From: Fidelibacterota bacterium
GTDB taxonomy: Bacteria > Marinisomatota > Marinisomatia > Marinisomatales > UBA1611
Assembly: GCA_002722105.1 (NCBI GenBank)
Contig: PBKF01000058.1
Location: forward strand, 1-15,501
Reading direction: 5' to 3'
DNA: 15,501 bases
Below the pieces are notes generated by a model that searched no databases, was not told where the DNA came from, and was given only the letters and a program-made list of their open reading frames with translations. The position numbers were made by a program, and so were the translations under genes. Shown here one piece after another: positions 1 through 7,742 of this stretch (position 1 is the stretch's first letter; the number at the start of each line of letters is the position of its first letter).

Positions 1-1
1 A

Positions 2-316
2 AATTTACAAGTAGCTGTTCATGAAGAAAATAATAGTATTAATTTCTTACATAGAATAGTTGAAGGTTCTTCAGAAAGATCATACGGAATTAATGTTGCT
101 GAAATAGCAGGAATACCAATGGAAGTCTTATTAAGAGCTAAGGTTTTACTAGGTGAATTTGAAAATCCTAAATCTGATAAAAGTTTTTTTCAACCACTTT
201 TGTTTGAAGATAATTCTTCTGAATTGTTAAGAAAAATAAAGATGATAGATCTTCAGAATATAACTCCTATAGAGGCAATAAATATCTTAAACGGTTTACA
301 AAAAGAAATTGATTAG
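2..316 (+). CDS. mutS: DNA mismatch repair protein MutS, C-terminal fragment (5' end outside window)
   Basis: MutS binds mispaired bases as a clamp and uses its C-terminal ABC-type ATPase to recruit MutL. Reading from base 2, the open frame gives 104 codons and a TAG stop. It contains the end of the ATPase domain: a segment with V-A-V-H-E-E, then F-L-H-R-I-V-E-G, then R-S-Y-G-I-N-V-A-E-I-A-G-I-P, all typical of MutS in that order. These are followed by the helix with R-A-K-V-L-L and a short tail ending in a T-P-I-E-A-I-N-I-L-N helix, the usual C-terminal element of MutS. The P-loop part lies upstream of the window. The last 8 bases overlap the start of the methyltransferase gene. The ATG at 119 is internal to this reading frame and is not a start. 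The protein looks intact at this end. It is probably a chromosomal housekeeping gene flanking the accessory block. Confidence 0.95.
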   Translation, partial: NLQVAVHEENNSINFLHRIVEGSSERSYGINVAEIAGIPMEVLLRAKVLLGEFENPKSDKSFFQPLLFEDNSSELLRKIKMIDLQNITPIEAINILNGLQKEID

Positions 317-1316
317 AAGTAAAAATAAGAAAATTACCGTAGGAAGTATGTTTGCTGGTATTGGAGGGATTGATTTAGGTTTCCAGCAAGCTGGTTTTAA
401 TATTTTATGGGCAAATGAAAATGATAAAAACGCGTGCCTAACCTATAAGAAAAATTTTAATCATTATCTATATCAAGAGGATGTTCATAATTTATCTCCA
501 AAAAAATTACCTAAAGTAGATATAATTACCTCAGGATTTCCATGTCAGGCTTTTTCATTGGCTGGTTATAGAAAAGGTTTTAATGATGATAGAGGAAACT
601 TATTTTTTGAAACTCTAAGGTTTATAAAGGCTATAAAACCAAAAGTTTATTTTTTAGAAAATGTTAAGAATCTTTATGGTCATGATAAAGGGAATACATT
701 TAAGATTATAAGAGAAAGCTTAATAGACTCAGGATACTCTTTTATAACTAAAATTATAAATACAAAAGACTACTCTAATATTCCTCAAACAAGAGAAAGA
801 GTTTACATACTTGGATTTAGAGGAGAATCTGACTTTAATAAACTTAACAATTATGATGATAAATTTATATCATCTAGATTTAAGTTTCCAGAAAAAGTAC
901 CTCTTAAAAAAAAGGTATATCAATTATTAGAAAAAAATGTAGAAAACTCAAAATACTATTATGATTCAACGTTCATGAAGGGTAAACTTTTTCACCTGTT
1001 AGAGAATGAAATTAATGATCCTAAAGCAATCTACCAATGGAGAAGACAATATGTCAGAAAAAATAAGCAAAATTTATGCCCAACATTAACTGCTAACATG
1101 GGAATGGGAGGGCATAATGTTCCAATAATTTTAGATGATAGAGGAATAAGAAAATTGTTACCCAAAGAGTGTGCAGCGCTTCAAGGCTTTCCCAAAAAAT
1201 TCAAGTTTCCTGAACATTTACCTGATAGCCAAATATATAAACAAATTGGTAATTCTGTAACAGTTAAAGTTGTAAGAAATATTGCTGGTCAAATAATGAA
1301 AGTATTAGATACTTAA
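309..1316 (+). CDS. DNA (cytosine-5-)-methyltransferase of a restriction-modification system
   Basis: The protein (335 aa) transfers a methyl group from S-adenosylmethionine to carbon 5 of cytosine in a specific DNA site. The conserved motifs are all present in order: motif I FAGIGG (15-20), motif IV with the catalytic Cys in P-C-Q (78-80), motif VI E-N-V (117-119), motif VIII Q-T-R-E-R (160-164), and motif X Q-I-G-N-S-V (312-317). The variable target-recognition region lies between about 190 and 275. It includes YQWRR and CPTLTANMG followed by GGHNVP. The start is TTG at 309, overlapping the mutS stop by 8 bases. The first ATG, at 348, would cut into motif I, so an upstream start is needed. 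Expression probably depends on mutS transcription. It converges on the 221-aa gene, with a 4-bp overlap of the two ends. The recognition site cannot be read from sequence alone. Confidence 0.95.
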   Translation: MIRSKNKKITVGSMFAGIGGIDLGFQQAGFNILWANENDKNACLTYKKNFNHYLYQEDVHNLSPKKLPKVDIITSGFPCQAFSLAGYRKGFNDDRGNLFFETLRFIKAIKPKVYFLENVKNLYGHDKGNTFKIIRESLIDSGYSFITKIINTKDYSNIPQTRERVYILGFRGESDFNKLNNYDDKFISSRFKFPEKVPLKKKVYQLLEKNVENSKYYYDSTFMKGKLFHLLENEINDPKAIYQWRRQYVRKNKQNLCPTLTANMGMGGHNVPIILDDRGIRKLLPKECAALQGFPKKFKFPEHLPDSQIYKQIGNSVTVKVVRNIAGQIMKVLDT

Positions 1317-1978
1317 TTTTTTGCTATTTTTTCTAATATTTCAAAAGGGTCTTTTGCAATATCTATTTTGATTTTCTCATAAGGAAAAGTGTTATTAAAT
1401 TTTTTCATTATTACACTTTTAGAAAAATTAAATTTATATTCACCATTTTCATCATTGAAAAAAATAGTTTTATCATTTATTTTTTGTATTTCAAAATTAT
1501 TTTCGCTTATTCTATCCATTGATTCTTCTATCACATACCAATTTCCATTTTTATTTCTGGTTATACAGTGATAAATTATATTTTTTAGACCATATCTATC
1601 TAAAGTAGTTTGAATTCTTTGGTTTCTTTCTCTAGTTAAGTGCCTTATTAATATTTCAGGCTTACTTCTTAATGAATCTATTATGTCATACGAAGCGTTG
1701 AATTCAGCAACTTTTTCAAAGCTATAATATCCATCACAACCAAAAGTTTTTAAGCCAATACCTAAATCATCTCTGTAACAATCTATAGCCTCATCTTTTT
1801 TACTTACATCAGTAAACCCAAAACATTTAGCAAAGATAATTTCTAAAGTATTAGAATCTAATGCTCTTCTATTGATGCCACTCTCTGCACTTGTAGTTAA
1901 TTTTGTGAGATAACCAGCAGCTTTTAATAATAATTTATACTTTTCAATTTGATATTTTTCAGCTTTATCTATAAACAT
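1313..1978 (-). CDS. Probable type II-like restriction endonuclease, PD-(D/E)XK candidate
   Basis: I do not recognise a named family with certainty. The 221-aa protein has a plausible nuclease core: a helix at about 40-52 with E46, then D66 on a strand, then the stretch D-D-L-G-I-G-L-K-T-F (70-79) with K77. This matches the D-X(n)-(E)-X-K layout, although the second acidic residue is replaced by Gly (G-L-K). E46 or E92 (V-A-E-F-N) might supply the missing acid. The C-terminal half is a charged mix of strands and helices. The gene follows the 851-aa gene by 35 bp on the same strand. It converges on the cytosine methyltransferase, the usual arrangement of a restriction enzyme beside its methylase. 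No clear Shine-Dalgarno precedes the ATG at 1978. A cytosine-methylase partner REase is the best reading. An accessory nuclease of the larger operon is the alternative. Confidence 0.6.
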   Translation of the reverse strand: MFIDKAEKYQIEKYKLLLKAAGYLTKLTTSAESGINRRALDSNTLEIIFAKCFGFTDVSKKDEAIDCYRDDLGIGLKTFGCDGYYSFEKVAEFNASYDIIDSLRSKPEILIRHLTRERNQRIQTTLDRYGLKNIIYHCITRNKNGNWYVIEESMDRISENNFEIQKINDKTIFFNDENGEYKFNFSKSVIMKKFNNTFPYEKIKIDIAKDPFEILEKIAKN

Positions 1979-2013
1979 TTATTTATCACTTATTTTTTGT
2001 ATATTAAGAATCT

Positions 2014-4569
2014 CTAATAATATTTTTTGTCTAAGAATTTTATAATTCTTTTTTCATACTCTAATTCCAATTTTTCTAATGTAAGTTTTTTAAGAATAAT
2101 TTTGTACTGTAATTTATCCTCATTATCCCAATAATCTATAGCTTTCATTATTTCATCTATTATTTTATTTTTTTTGATTGTTGTATCTGATTCTTTGATA
2201 TTATTTTTGATTTTCCTTAAGTTCCATATTCCAGAACCTTTATCACTATTTGTAAAAATATCATTTTTACCATTCCATGCGTCAGAATCAGATGAATTAG
2301 TTTCTAACTCTCTTCTTATTATTGCTTCTGTTGATGGAGGAATGCTTAATCCTTTATTTTTTCTTATTTTTTTTGTTTCTAAATATATTTGTGCTAAGTT
2401 AGGATTATCAGGCAAATTATCCATTGCTTTTATTACGATATCTAACCATTTTGTATCTTGATCTGTTTGATTATTTTTAGATGATATATTTGATCTATCA
2501 GCTTTGTGTTTGTTATCTATCAAACTCCACCCTGTATGACTAAAATCCTCATTATCAATCTCTATTTCTTTATATTCTGAGCTCAAAATATTTTCTAGAA
2601 TAAATTTCTCAATATTATTCATAATATTTATGTTTTTGTCTTTGTTAGATTGATTTTTATAATTTCTATAATTAATTCCATGAAAAAAATCATTTATCTT
2701 ATAATGTTCAAATATTTTTTCTAGTTGGTTAGTAGCTATTGATATGAATGCTAGATCATTACTAATTTCATGAATGCTACTGTATAAAAACATATCGTCA
2801 TACGCTTTAGTTACTAATGATTGCCCTAATCGATTGAATTGACCACTTGAATTATATAAACCTGCAATAAAGCCTTTGAAAAAAATAAATTCATTTTCTT
2901 CATCATAAAAAAAAGGTTTGTCTATTCTTTCATATTCACTTCTCTTGAAATCATCATTATTAAGAGCTACTGAATGTGGTATCAGAGGTTTTATATAGTG
3001 TGATAAAGAATGATGAAATTCTTTTTTAGTCTCTTCAGTAATTTCCCTCTTATACATCCTGTAGTGATGCATATACTCTTTGGCTAATCTCATTGCCTCT
3101 TTGTGATCTAATTCTTCAATATTGATCTCAGGAAGAGTATTGATTTTGTTTTTTTCATTTTCTCTTTCTTTGATTTTTTGTATAGTTAACTCTTTCAATT
3201 CCCTGTCTATTCTTTCTTCCATAGTTTCTATATTTTCATTCGTTTCAACAGTCTTAATCTTTTCTTCGTCTTCCAAAGAATCAATTATTTCTAAATCTTC
3301 TAGCAATGCTTCTATATCTTTTTGATTTTGTTCCTTTTCTTTGGTTCTTTTATCGATAAGCTGATTAATATCAGTGATTAGATTATTAAGAAATTCTTTA
3401 AAATTTTTCAATTGCAATAAATCCTGCTTTAAAGCCTTTTCATCAAGTGGCTCATCATATCTCAGCCCAAACTTAGCTAAACAATCGGTATACAGTTCAT
3501 CTATGCCATCTGGTACAACCATTTCTTTGGAACAATTTTCAAATTTCAATAATGCTTTTTCATAATCTTTTTTATCTGAAAAAGTGTAGATAAGCCCTTC
3601 AAAAAAATCACAAAAGAATCCGTCTTCTACAACTCTTAATTTTTTTATATTTTCATGAACAATATCTGTATCTTGATTCCATTGATAAGAATTTAATAAT
3701 ATCTTCAATTTATAACAATCTGATATTTTTATATGATCTATTGAAACTTTATGGAACAAGCAATTACAATCCTTAAAATGATTATCAAGTCCTTCAGGTT
3801 TAAAATTTTTTCCAAAAGCCTCAATAGCATTATCTAAATCTTCATTTGATTGAGTAAAATTTTCATTATGAAGTTCTTCAAGTGCTTTTAAATACAACGA
3901 ACTAGAGTCTTCATACTGATCTGCATGAGCCCATATGTTATTAATCGAATCATCTAACATTAAATTTGAAGAGGAAATGTTGGATTTTATATCAACAAAT
4001 ATTCTTACTGTACTAGGAAGAAACGGGAAAAAGAAATCAGATGGAAGTGATTTAATAGGATAGAATTCTAATATTTTTTCATCTATTTTTTTTTCTAAAA
4101 TTCCTGAATTTTCTACTTCTTTAATTTTAAAATTTTTAAATTTGGTATTAGATAATAAATTTTCTATGAAATTTATAAAATCAAACTCTCTTTCAAAGAC
4201 TGAATCTTTGTTATATTTATCATTTTGTTTTTCTATTTTTGAGATATCTTTTTTATAACTTTCATTTAAACCAACATCTAAATATATAAAAGCTCTTGAT
4301 TTAATAATAAATGAATCGTAATCGTACAATTCTATAATTTCTGATAAATCTTCTATGGCTGAGTCAAATTCATATTCTTTGTAATTTAAGAAACTTTTTA
4401 TGAAAAATAATGGTTTAGAATTTGGGTTATCAGTTATTATTTTAGTTATTAAAGTTAACGCTTCAGAATAATTATTATTTATTAAATTAATAAATACATT
4501 TTCCAATTTCTCAATTGATTTGCCCTCATTTTCTACATAAGATTGAATTTCTTTGTAAATTCTTTCCAT
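2014..4569 (-). CDS. Large TPR-like, coiled-coil protein with C-terminal restriction-type winged helix
   Basis: No single family was recognised for this 851-aa protein, but it divides into parts. Residues about 20-115 are paired helices of tetratricopeptide type, with Y-S-E-A-L-T-L and D-S-A-I-E-D-L signatures. Further TPR-like segments occur at about 222-260 and 315-370 (Y-E-K-A-L-L-K-F). Residues about 375-475 are rich in Lys and Glu and should form a coiled coil. A helical region at about 485-630 follows. Residues about 708-786 resemble the small winged-helix domain found in some restriction endonucleases: a helix with IRRELETNSSDS (751-762), then D-I-F-T-N, then G-S-G-I-W-N-L-R (778-785). 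A last charged helical tail ends at 851. No nuclease or ATPase motif is seen. The gene starts 3 bp after the AIPR gene, with AGGA about 12 bp before the ATG, so it belongs to the defence operon. A scaffold, sensor or DNA-recognition subunit is inferred. Confidence 0.7.
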   Translation of the reverse strand: MERIYKEIQSYVENEGKSIEKLENVFINLINNNYSEALTLITKIITDNPNSKPLFFIKSFLNYKEYEFDSAIEDLSEIIELYDYDSFIIKSRAFIYLDVGLNESYKKDISKIEKQNDKYNKDSVFEREFDFINFIENLLSNTKFKNFKIKEVENSGILEKKIDEKILEFYPIKSLPSDFFFPFLPSTVRIFVDIKSNISSSNLMLDDSINNIWAHADQYEDSSSLYLKALEELHNENFTQSNEDLDNAIEAFGKNFKPEGLDNHFKDCNCLFHKVSIDHIKISDCYKLKILLNSYQWNQDTDIVHENIKKLRVVEDGFFCDFFEGLIYTFSDKKDYEKALLKFENCSKEMVVPDGIDELYTDCLAKFGLRYDEPLDEKALKQDLLQLKNFKEFLNNLITDINQLIDKRTKEKEQNQKDIEALLEDLEIIDSLEDEEKIKTVETNENIETMEERIDRELKELTIQKIKERENEKNKINTLPEINIEELDHKEAMRLAKEYMHHYRMYKREITEETKKEFHHSLSHYIKPLIPHSVALNNDDFKRSEYERIDKPFFYDEENEFIFFKGFIAGLYNSSGQFNRLGQSLVTKAYDDMFLYSSIHEISNDLAFISIATNQLEKIFEHYKINDFFHGINYRNYKNQSNKDKNINIMNNIEKFILENILSSEYKEIEIDNEDFSHTGWSLIDNKHKADRSNISSKNNQTDQDTKWLDIVIKAMDNLPDNPNLAQIYLETKKIRKNKGLSIPPSTEAIIRRELETNSSDSDAWNGKNDIFTNSDKGSGIWNLRKIKNNIKESDTTIKKNKIIDEIMKAIDYWDNEDKLQYKIILKKLTLEKLELEYEKRIIKFLDKKYY

Positions 4570-4572
4570 ATA

Positions 4573-6714
4573 TTAATCTTGTCCTTCTACTAATTTAAAT
4601 GCGATTTCTCCATATTGAGGATTTTTATTGATAAAGTCTTCTATACTATCGAAATTTTTGATTATTAAAGAAATAAGTCTTATTAGTCTATTTGGTACTT
4701 CTCCATTAGATCTCTTACTCTTCTCAAATAAATTCTCCCACCATACTTTTCCTTTTGATTTTATGACTTGAATCTGTGATTCTATTCTTTCTCTATCTGT
4801 ATTGATTTTTTCTACAGATAGGTCTTGTTTTTTATTATCAGTAAGTAGGTTATCTGGAAAATTAATTAAGTTTTCTGGTAAATCAGATTCTATCAATTTT
4901 TGCCAGACTTGATTGTTTTTTTTGGCTTGTTCTGGATATATGACCCCTATACTTTCTAGGACCGTAATGACAAAATCTAATAAATCTGGAATATAACCGC
5001 TATGTCTTGTTTTTTTCTCAATATGTTGGTAAAAATTTATATCTCTAGTAAAATTATTATGCTCAATAATCAAATCATAATTCAATGATTTATCTTTCTT
5101 TTTCCCTGCCAGATAAGAAATAAAGGCAAGGGTGTATAAAACATGAATATTTGCATAAGTAGCTCTAGGGTTGCCCTCTGATCTAAATGTAGCACCATAA
5201 TTATTTTTATGTATTTGCACCAATCGTTTGTAAATAATCATTTTTGCTACTAACTCTTTAAATAGAGTTCCTGTTGCTAGTAGATTTTTCTCATTTTTAA
5301 TTCTTTGAAATTCTGTAAAAGCACTATTTCTACCTTGTGCTGCTATGACTGGATACTCCCAAAAACAAAGCATTACTTTTGCTGCATCTACCTTATCAAT
5401 ATATTGATCAATATATTCATCTTTTGTCCCACCATGGATAGATTTTTTCCATGCTCCTTTAGGGTATTCCTTTTGAAATTGTATTTTCGAGGCATTAGTG
5501 TCTTTTCCGTATAAGATACTTTGATAATCCTTTCTTTTTGATTCATAAAACCATTTAGATTTTCCTATAAATTGTTTCATTGAAAACTTATTGAGCTCAA
5601 TATGAAAAGGATCGTTGGCATCAAAATCTGCAGCCTGAACTTTGTTTTGATTGTTAGAATATCTTGAAATCTTATCAATATTTTCATTAAATTCATCCAA
5701 ATTCTTTTTATCTATATCTAAAATTTTCATAGGAATTACTATGTCTGAAAAATTTGAATTTGCTGTATTCTTATTTCTACTAGTAAAGTACAAAGTTGCT
5801 GTTGTCTGTCCTCCATTAACAATTTTGAAATCGCTAGCACTTATTATGTACTTATTTTCAGAATCCAAAATTATATTTGTAGCCACGGCAGTGATTCCAT
5901 TATTAAATGCAACAAATTTTTCAGGATTATTGACGACAGTATCTCTAATTCCTTTATTAATTGGACCTGTGAAATTTAAGAATGCTCTAACGTTATACTG
6001 CATAATCTGTCTCTGATATTTGTCATATAAATCAATTAATATTGATGCTGGGATCAAAGCCAAATAACCAGAAATATCAGGGCTTATATCAGGTATTTTG
6101 ATTGCTTGTATTTTTTGTGAGTAATCTTCCTCAAAATCTATATCGATTATATCTTCTTCTTCTTCAATATATTGAATCCAATTGTTTAGGTCGTAAATTG
6201 TAACATTCACTTTTATTTGACCTAAAAATAATGATTCTAGATTTTTATTTGATTGGGGAGTTGTTCCGTTTGTAAAAAAGACAATATCAATTTTTGATAA
6301 ATTTGAATTAAATAAAATTTTTGATAACCTTCTAGACTCTACATCAGATTCATCAAATGTTTCTGAATAATCCTCTGAAGACATTTCCATTATAAGTTTT
6401 TCTACTTTATTTAACTTTTGATCGATTCTAAATTTATCAATATTTAATTTACTATCTTCTTGTAATAGAATTCCTTCATATAAATCTAAAGAGTTTAGTT
6501 CCTCTGAGTACCCAAAACCGTGTATTTGTCCTTTTTTTGTTTTTATAATATTAGTTATATTTGGTTGAATAGATCTAATATCGCTATCATTAAGTAATTT
6601 TGTAAATTCGTTAATTAAAGAATCTGTCATAGCTACTTCATCTTCTTCTGAATTATTAATTATTCTTGTGAGTAATTGATCAAAGTTATCTTTTATAATA
6701 TTTTCGTTATCCAA
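4573..6714 (-). CDS. AIPR-family (abortive infection phage resistance) protein
   Basis: This 713-aa protein carries the AIPR domain, named after lactococcal phage-resistance proteins of AbiR type. Its biochemical activity is not settled. The central signature is clear: R-A-F-L-N-F-T-G-P-I-N-K-G-I-R (243-257), F-V-A-F-N-N-G-I-T-A-V-A (267-278), I-V-N-G-G-Q-T-T-A-T (298-307), and S-N-N-Q-N-K-V-Q-A-A-D-F (353-364). An acidic stretch at about 183-197 precedes the domain. The reading frame starts at TTG (6714). AAAGGA sits about 8 bp upstream, and no ATG is available before residue 29, so TTG is the likely true start. The gene overlaps the end of the DUF4420 nuclease gene by 8 bp, and the TPR/winged-helix gene follows after 3 bp. 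Its place next to Z1, GHKL and PD-(D/E)XK genes matches known restriction-like clusters. An effector or abortive role is inferred from the family name and context. Confidence 0.88.
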   Translation of the reverse strand: MDNENIIKDNFDQLLTRIINNSEEDEVAMTDSLINEFTKLLNDSDIRSIQPNITNIIKTKKGQIHGFGYSEELNSLDLYEGILLQEDSKLNIDKFRIDQKLNKVEKLIMEMSSEDYSETFDESDVESRRLSKILFNSNLSKIDIVFFTNGTTPQSNKNLESLFLGQIKVNVTIYDLNNWIQYIEEEEDIIDIDFEEDYSQKIQAIKIPDISPDISGYLALIPASILIDLYDKYQRQIMQYNVRAFLNFTGPINKGIRDTVVNNPEKFVAFNNGITAVATNIILDSENKYIISASDFKIVNGGQTTATLYFTSRNKNTANSNFSDIVIPMKILDIDKKNLDEFNENIDKISRYSNNQNKVQAADFDANDPFHIELNKFSMKQFIGKSKWFYESKRKDYQSILYGKDTNASKIQFQKEYPKGAWKKSIHGGTKDEYIDQYIDKVDAAKVMLCFWEYPVIAAQGRNSAFTEFQRIKNEKNLLATGTLFKELVAKMIIYKRLVQIHKNNYGATFRSEGNPRATYANIHVLYTLAFISYLAGKKKDKSLNYDLIIEHNNFTRDINFYQHIEKKTRHSGYIPDLLDFVITVLESIGVIYPEQAKKNNQVWQKLIESDLPENLINFPDNLLTDNKKQDLSVEKINTDRERIESQIQVIKSKGKVWWENLFEKSKRSNGEVPNRLIRLISLIIKNFDSIEDFINKNPQYGEIAFKLVEGQD

Positions 6715-7741
6715 TGGGAATTTCCTTTATTTGAACTAAATATGGTTCACATAATTGAGAATTTATTTGGTATCCTTTATCAATTATTACGCCTTTAGGG
6801 AGAGTTTTTTGAATTAATCTTGGGAAATTATTTCCTACAAGAAAGATTTTTCTCTCTAATATATTGATTCTAGGGAATTTTAATTCAGATTCTGCTGGAT
6901 TATAATTTGTATCCCATAATTTTTTCATTATTTGAGAGAAAGCATTACTATTTTTTTGAGAAATCTTTTCTTCAATTTCAAAAATCAATTCTCTAATTGA
7001 ATCTCCATCGTTAGTTTTACCCATATTTAACCTGTAGAATGAAAGGAATAAATTATCATTATCTGATTTTTCTAATTGTCTTCCATCATTTATAGATAAA
7101 TTGATTGTTGTTGAAGTTTTTACTTCAATTACGTTTTCTTTAAAATAAAAATCGTTTTGTTTATCTCTTTTCCATGCTTCAGCTATCAACTTTGGATCTA
7201 TTCCAACGTCTAATAAGTCATTTATAAAAGCTAATTCTCCAAAAATCCCTTGGAATTCTTTCAGAGTTAATTCATTTCTAGGTCTCTTAAATAATCTTAG
7301 CCATTCTCGTAATGTTTCATTTATTTGAATTAGCACCTCCATGGCATCTTCTTTATCTTCTAAATCGTATGAAATATTTTCAACAAGAATCCCAAATCTA
7401 TCTAGTATATTTTCTTCTTCTTTCTTAATCATTAGTGAAATTTGAAACAGTTTATCAGGACCTTCTGTCACTCTTTCAAATTCAATTTTTATATTGTCAA
7501 ATTTTGGAAAAGTAATTCTATTCTCAAACCCATCATCCAAATTTTGGACTGTAAGATTCACTCCAAAACTATCTGAAGTTATAAAAGCGTGAGTCAAGAC
7601 TAAATCATTCATACCGTTAATACTTATGTTTCTAAGTAAAGACTCACGATCTTCATTTTCTTTCTTTTTTTTGGCTTCATCTAATTGGTTCCAAATTTCT
7701 ATCAAGTTATTTGAAAATATATTTTTTTCAGAATTGTTCAT
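6707..7741 (-). CDS. PD-(D/E)XK motif nuclease of DUF4420 type
   Basis: The protein (344 aa from the ATG at 7741) is a predicted DNA-cleaving subunit. The nuclease core is visible near the middle. G-E-L-A-F (168-172) carries E169. It is followed by K-Q-N-D-F-Y-F with D197, and then N-V-I-E-V-K-T-S with E206 and K208, giving a full E...D...E-X-K set. The preceding 130 residues are mostly strands and lead into a helix with L-R-E-W-L-R-L-F. This architecture fits the PD-(D/E)XK motif proteins commonly encoded beside Z1 ATPases. An in-frame GTG at 7750 would add three residues and overlap the Z1 gene by 8 bp. Neither start has a strong Shine-Dalgarno, and I prefer the ATG. The AIPR gene overlaps its 3' end. 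It is probably the nuclease driven by the GHKL and Z1 ATPases. Confidence 0.88.
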   Translation of the reverse strand: MNNSEKNIFSNNLIEIWNQLDEAKKKKENEDRESLLRNISINGMNDLVLTHAFITSDSFGVNLTVQNLDDGFENRITFPKFDNIKIEFERVTEGPDKLFQISLMIKKEEENILDRFGILVENISYDLEDKEDAMEVLIQINETLREWLRLFKRPRNELTLKEFQGIFGELAFINDLLDVGIDPKLIAEAWKRDKQNDFYFKENVIEVKTSTTINLSINDGRQLEKSDNDNLFLSFYRLNMGKTNDGDSIRELIFEIEEKISQKNSNAFSQIMKKLWDTNYNPAESELKFPRINILERKIFLVGNNFPRLIQKTLPKGVIIDKGYQINSQLCEPYLVQIKEIPIG

Positions 7742-7742
7742 A

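Noticed and set aside
348..350. ATG as methylase start
   Set aside because: It would cut into motif I. The TTG at 309 keeps the motif whole.
1389..1571. 60-aa membrane-like open frame on the + strand
   Set aside because: Shadow of the 221-aa gene, with no start signal or homology.
1988..2040. Imperfect 30-bp direct repeat (TATTTTTTGT followed by a T/A-A-G-A-A-T stretch)
   Set aside because: Short and mostly A/T, across a gene end. This is likely chance in DNA of this composition.
5651..6016. 121-aa hydrophobic open frame on the + strand
   Set aside because: It is antisense to the conserved core of the AIPR gene. The hydrophobic look comes from reading Lys/Asn/Glu-rich codons on the opposite strand.
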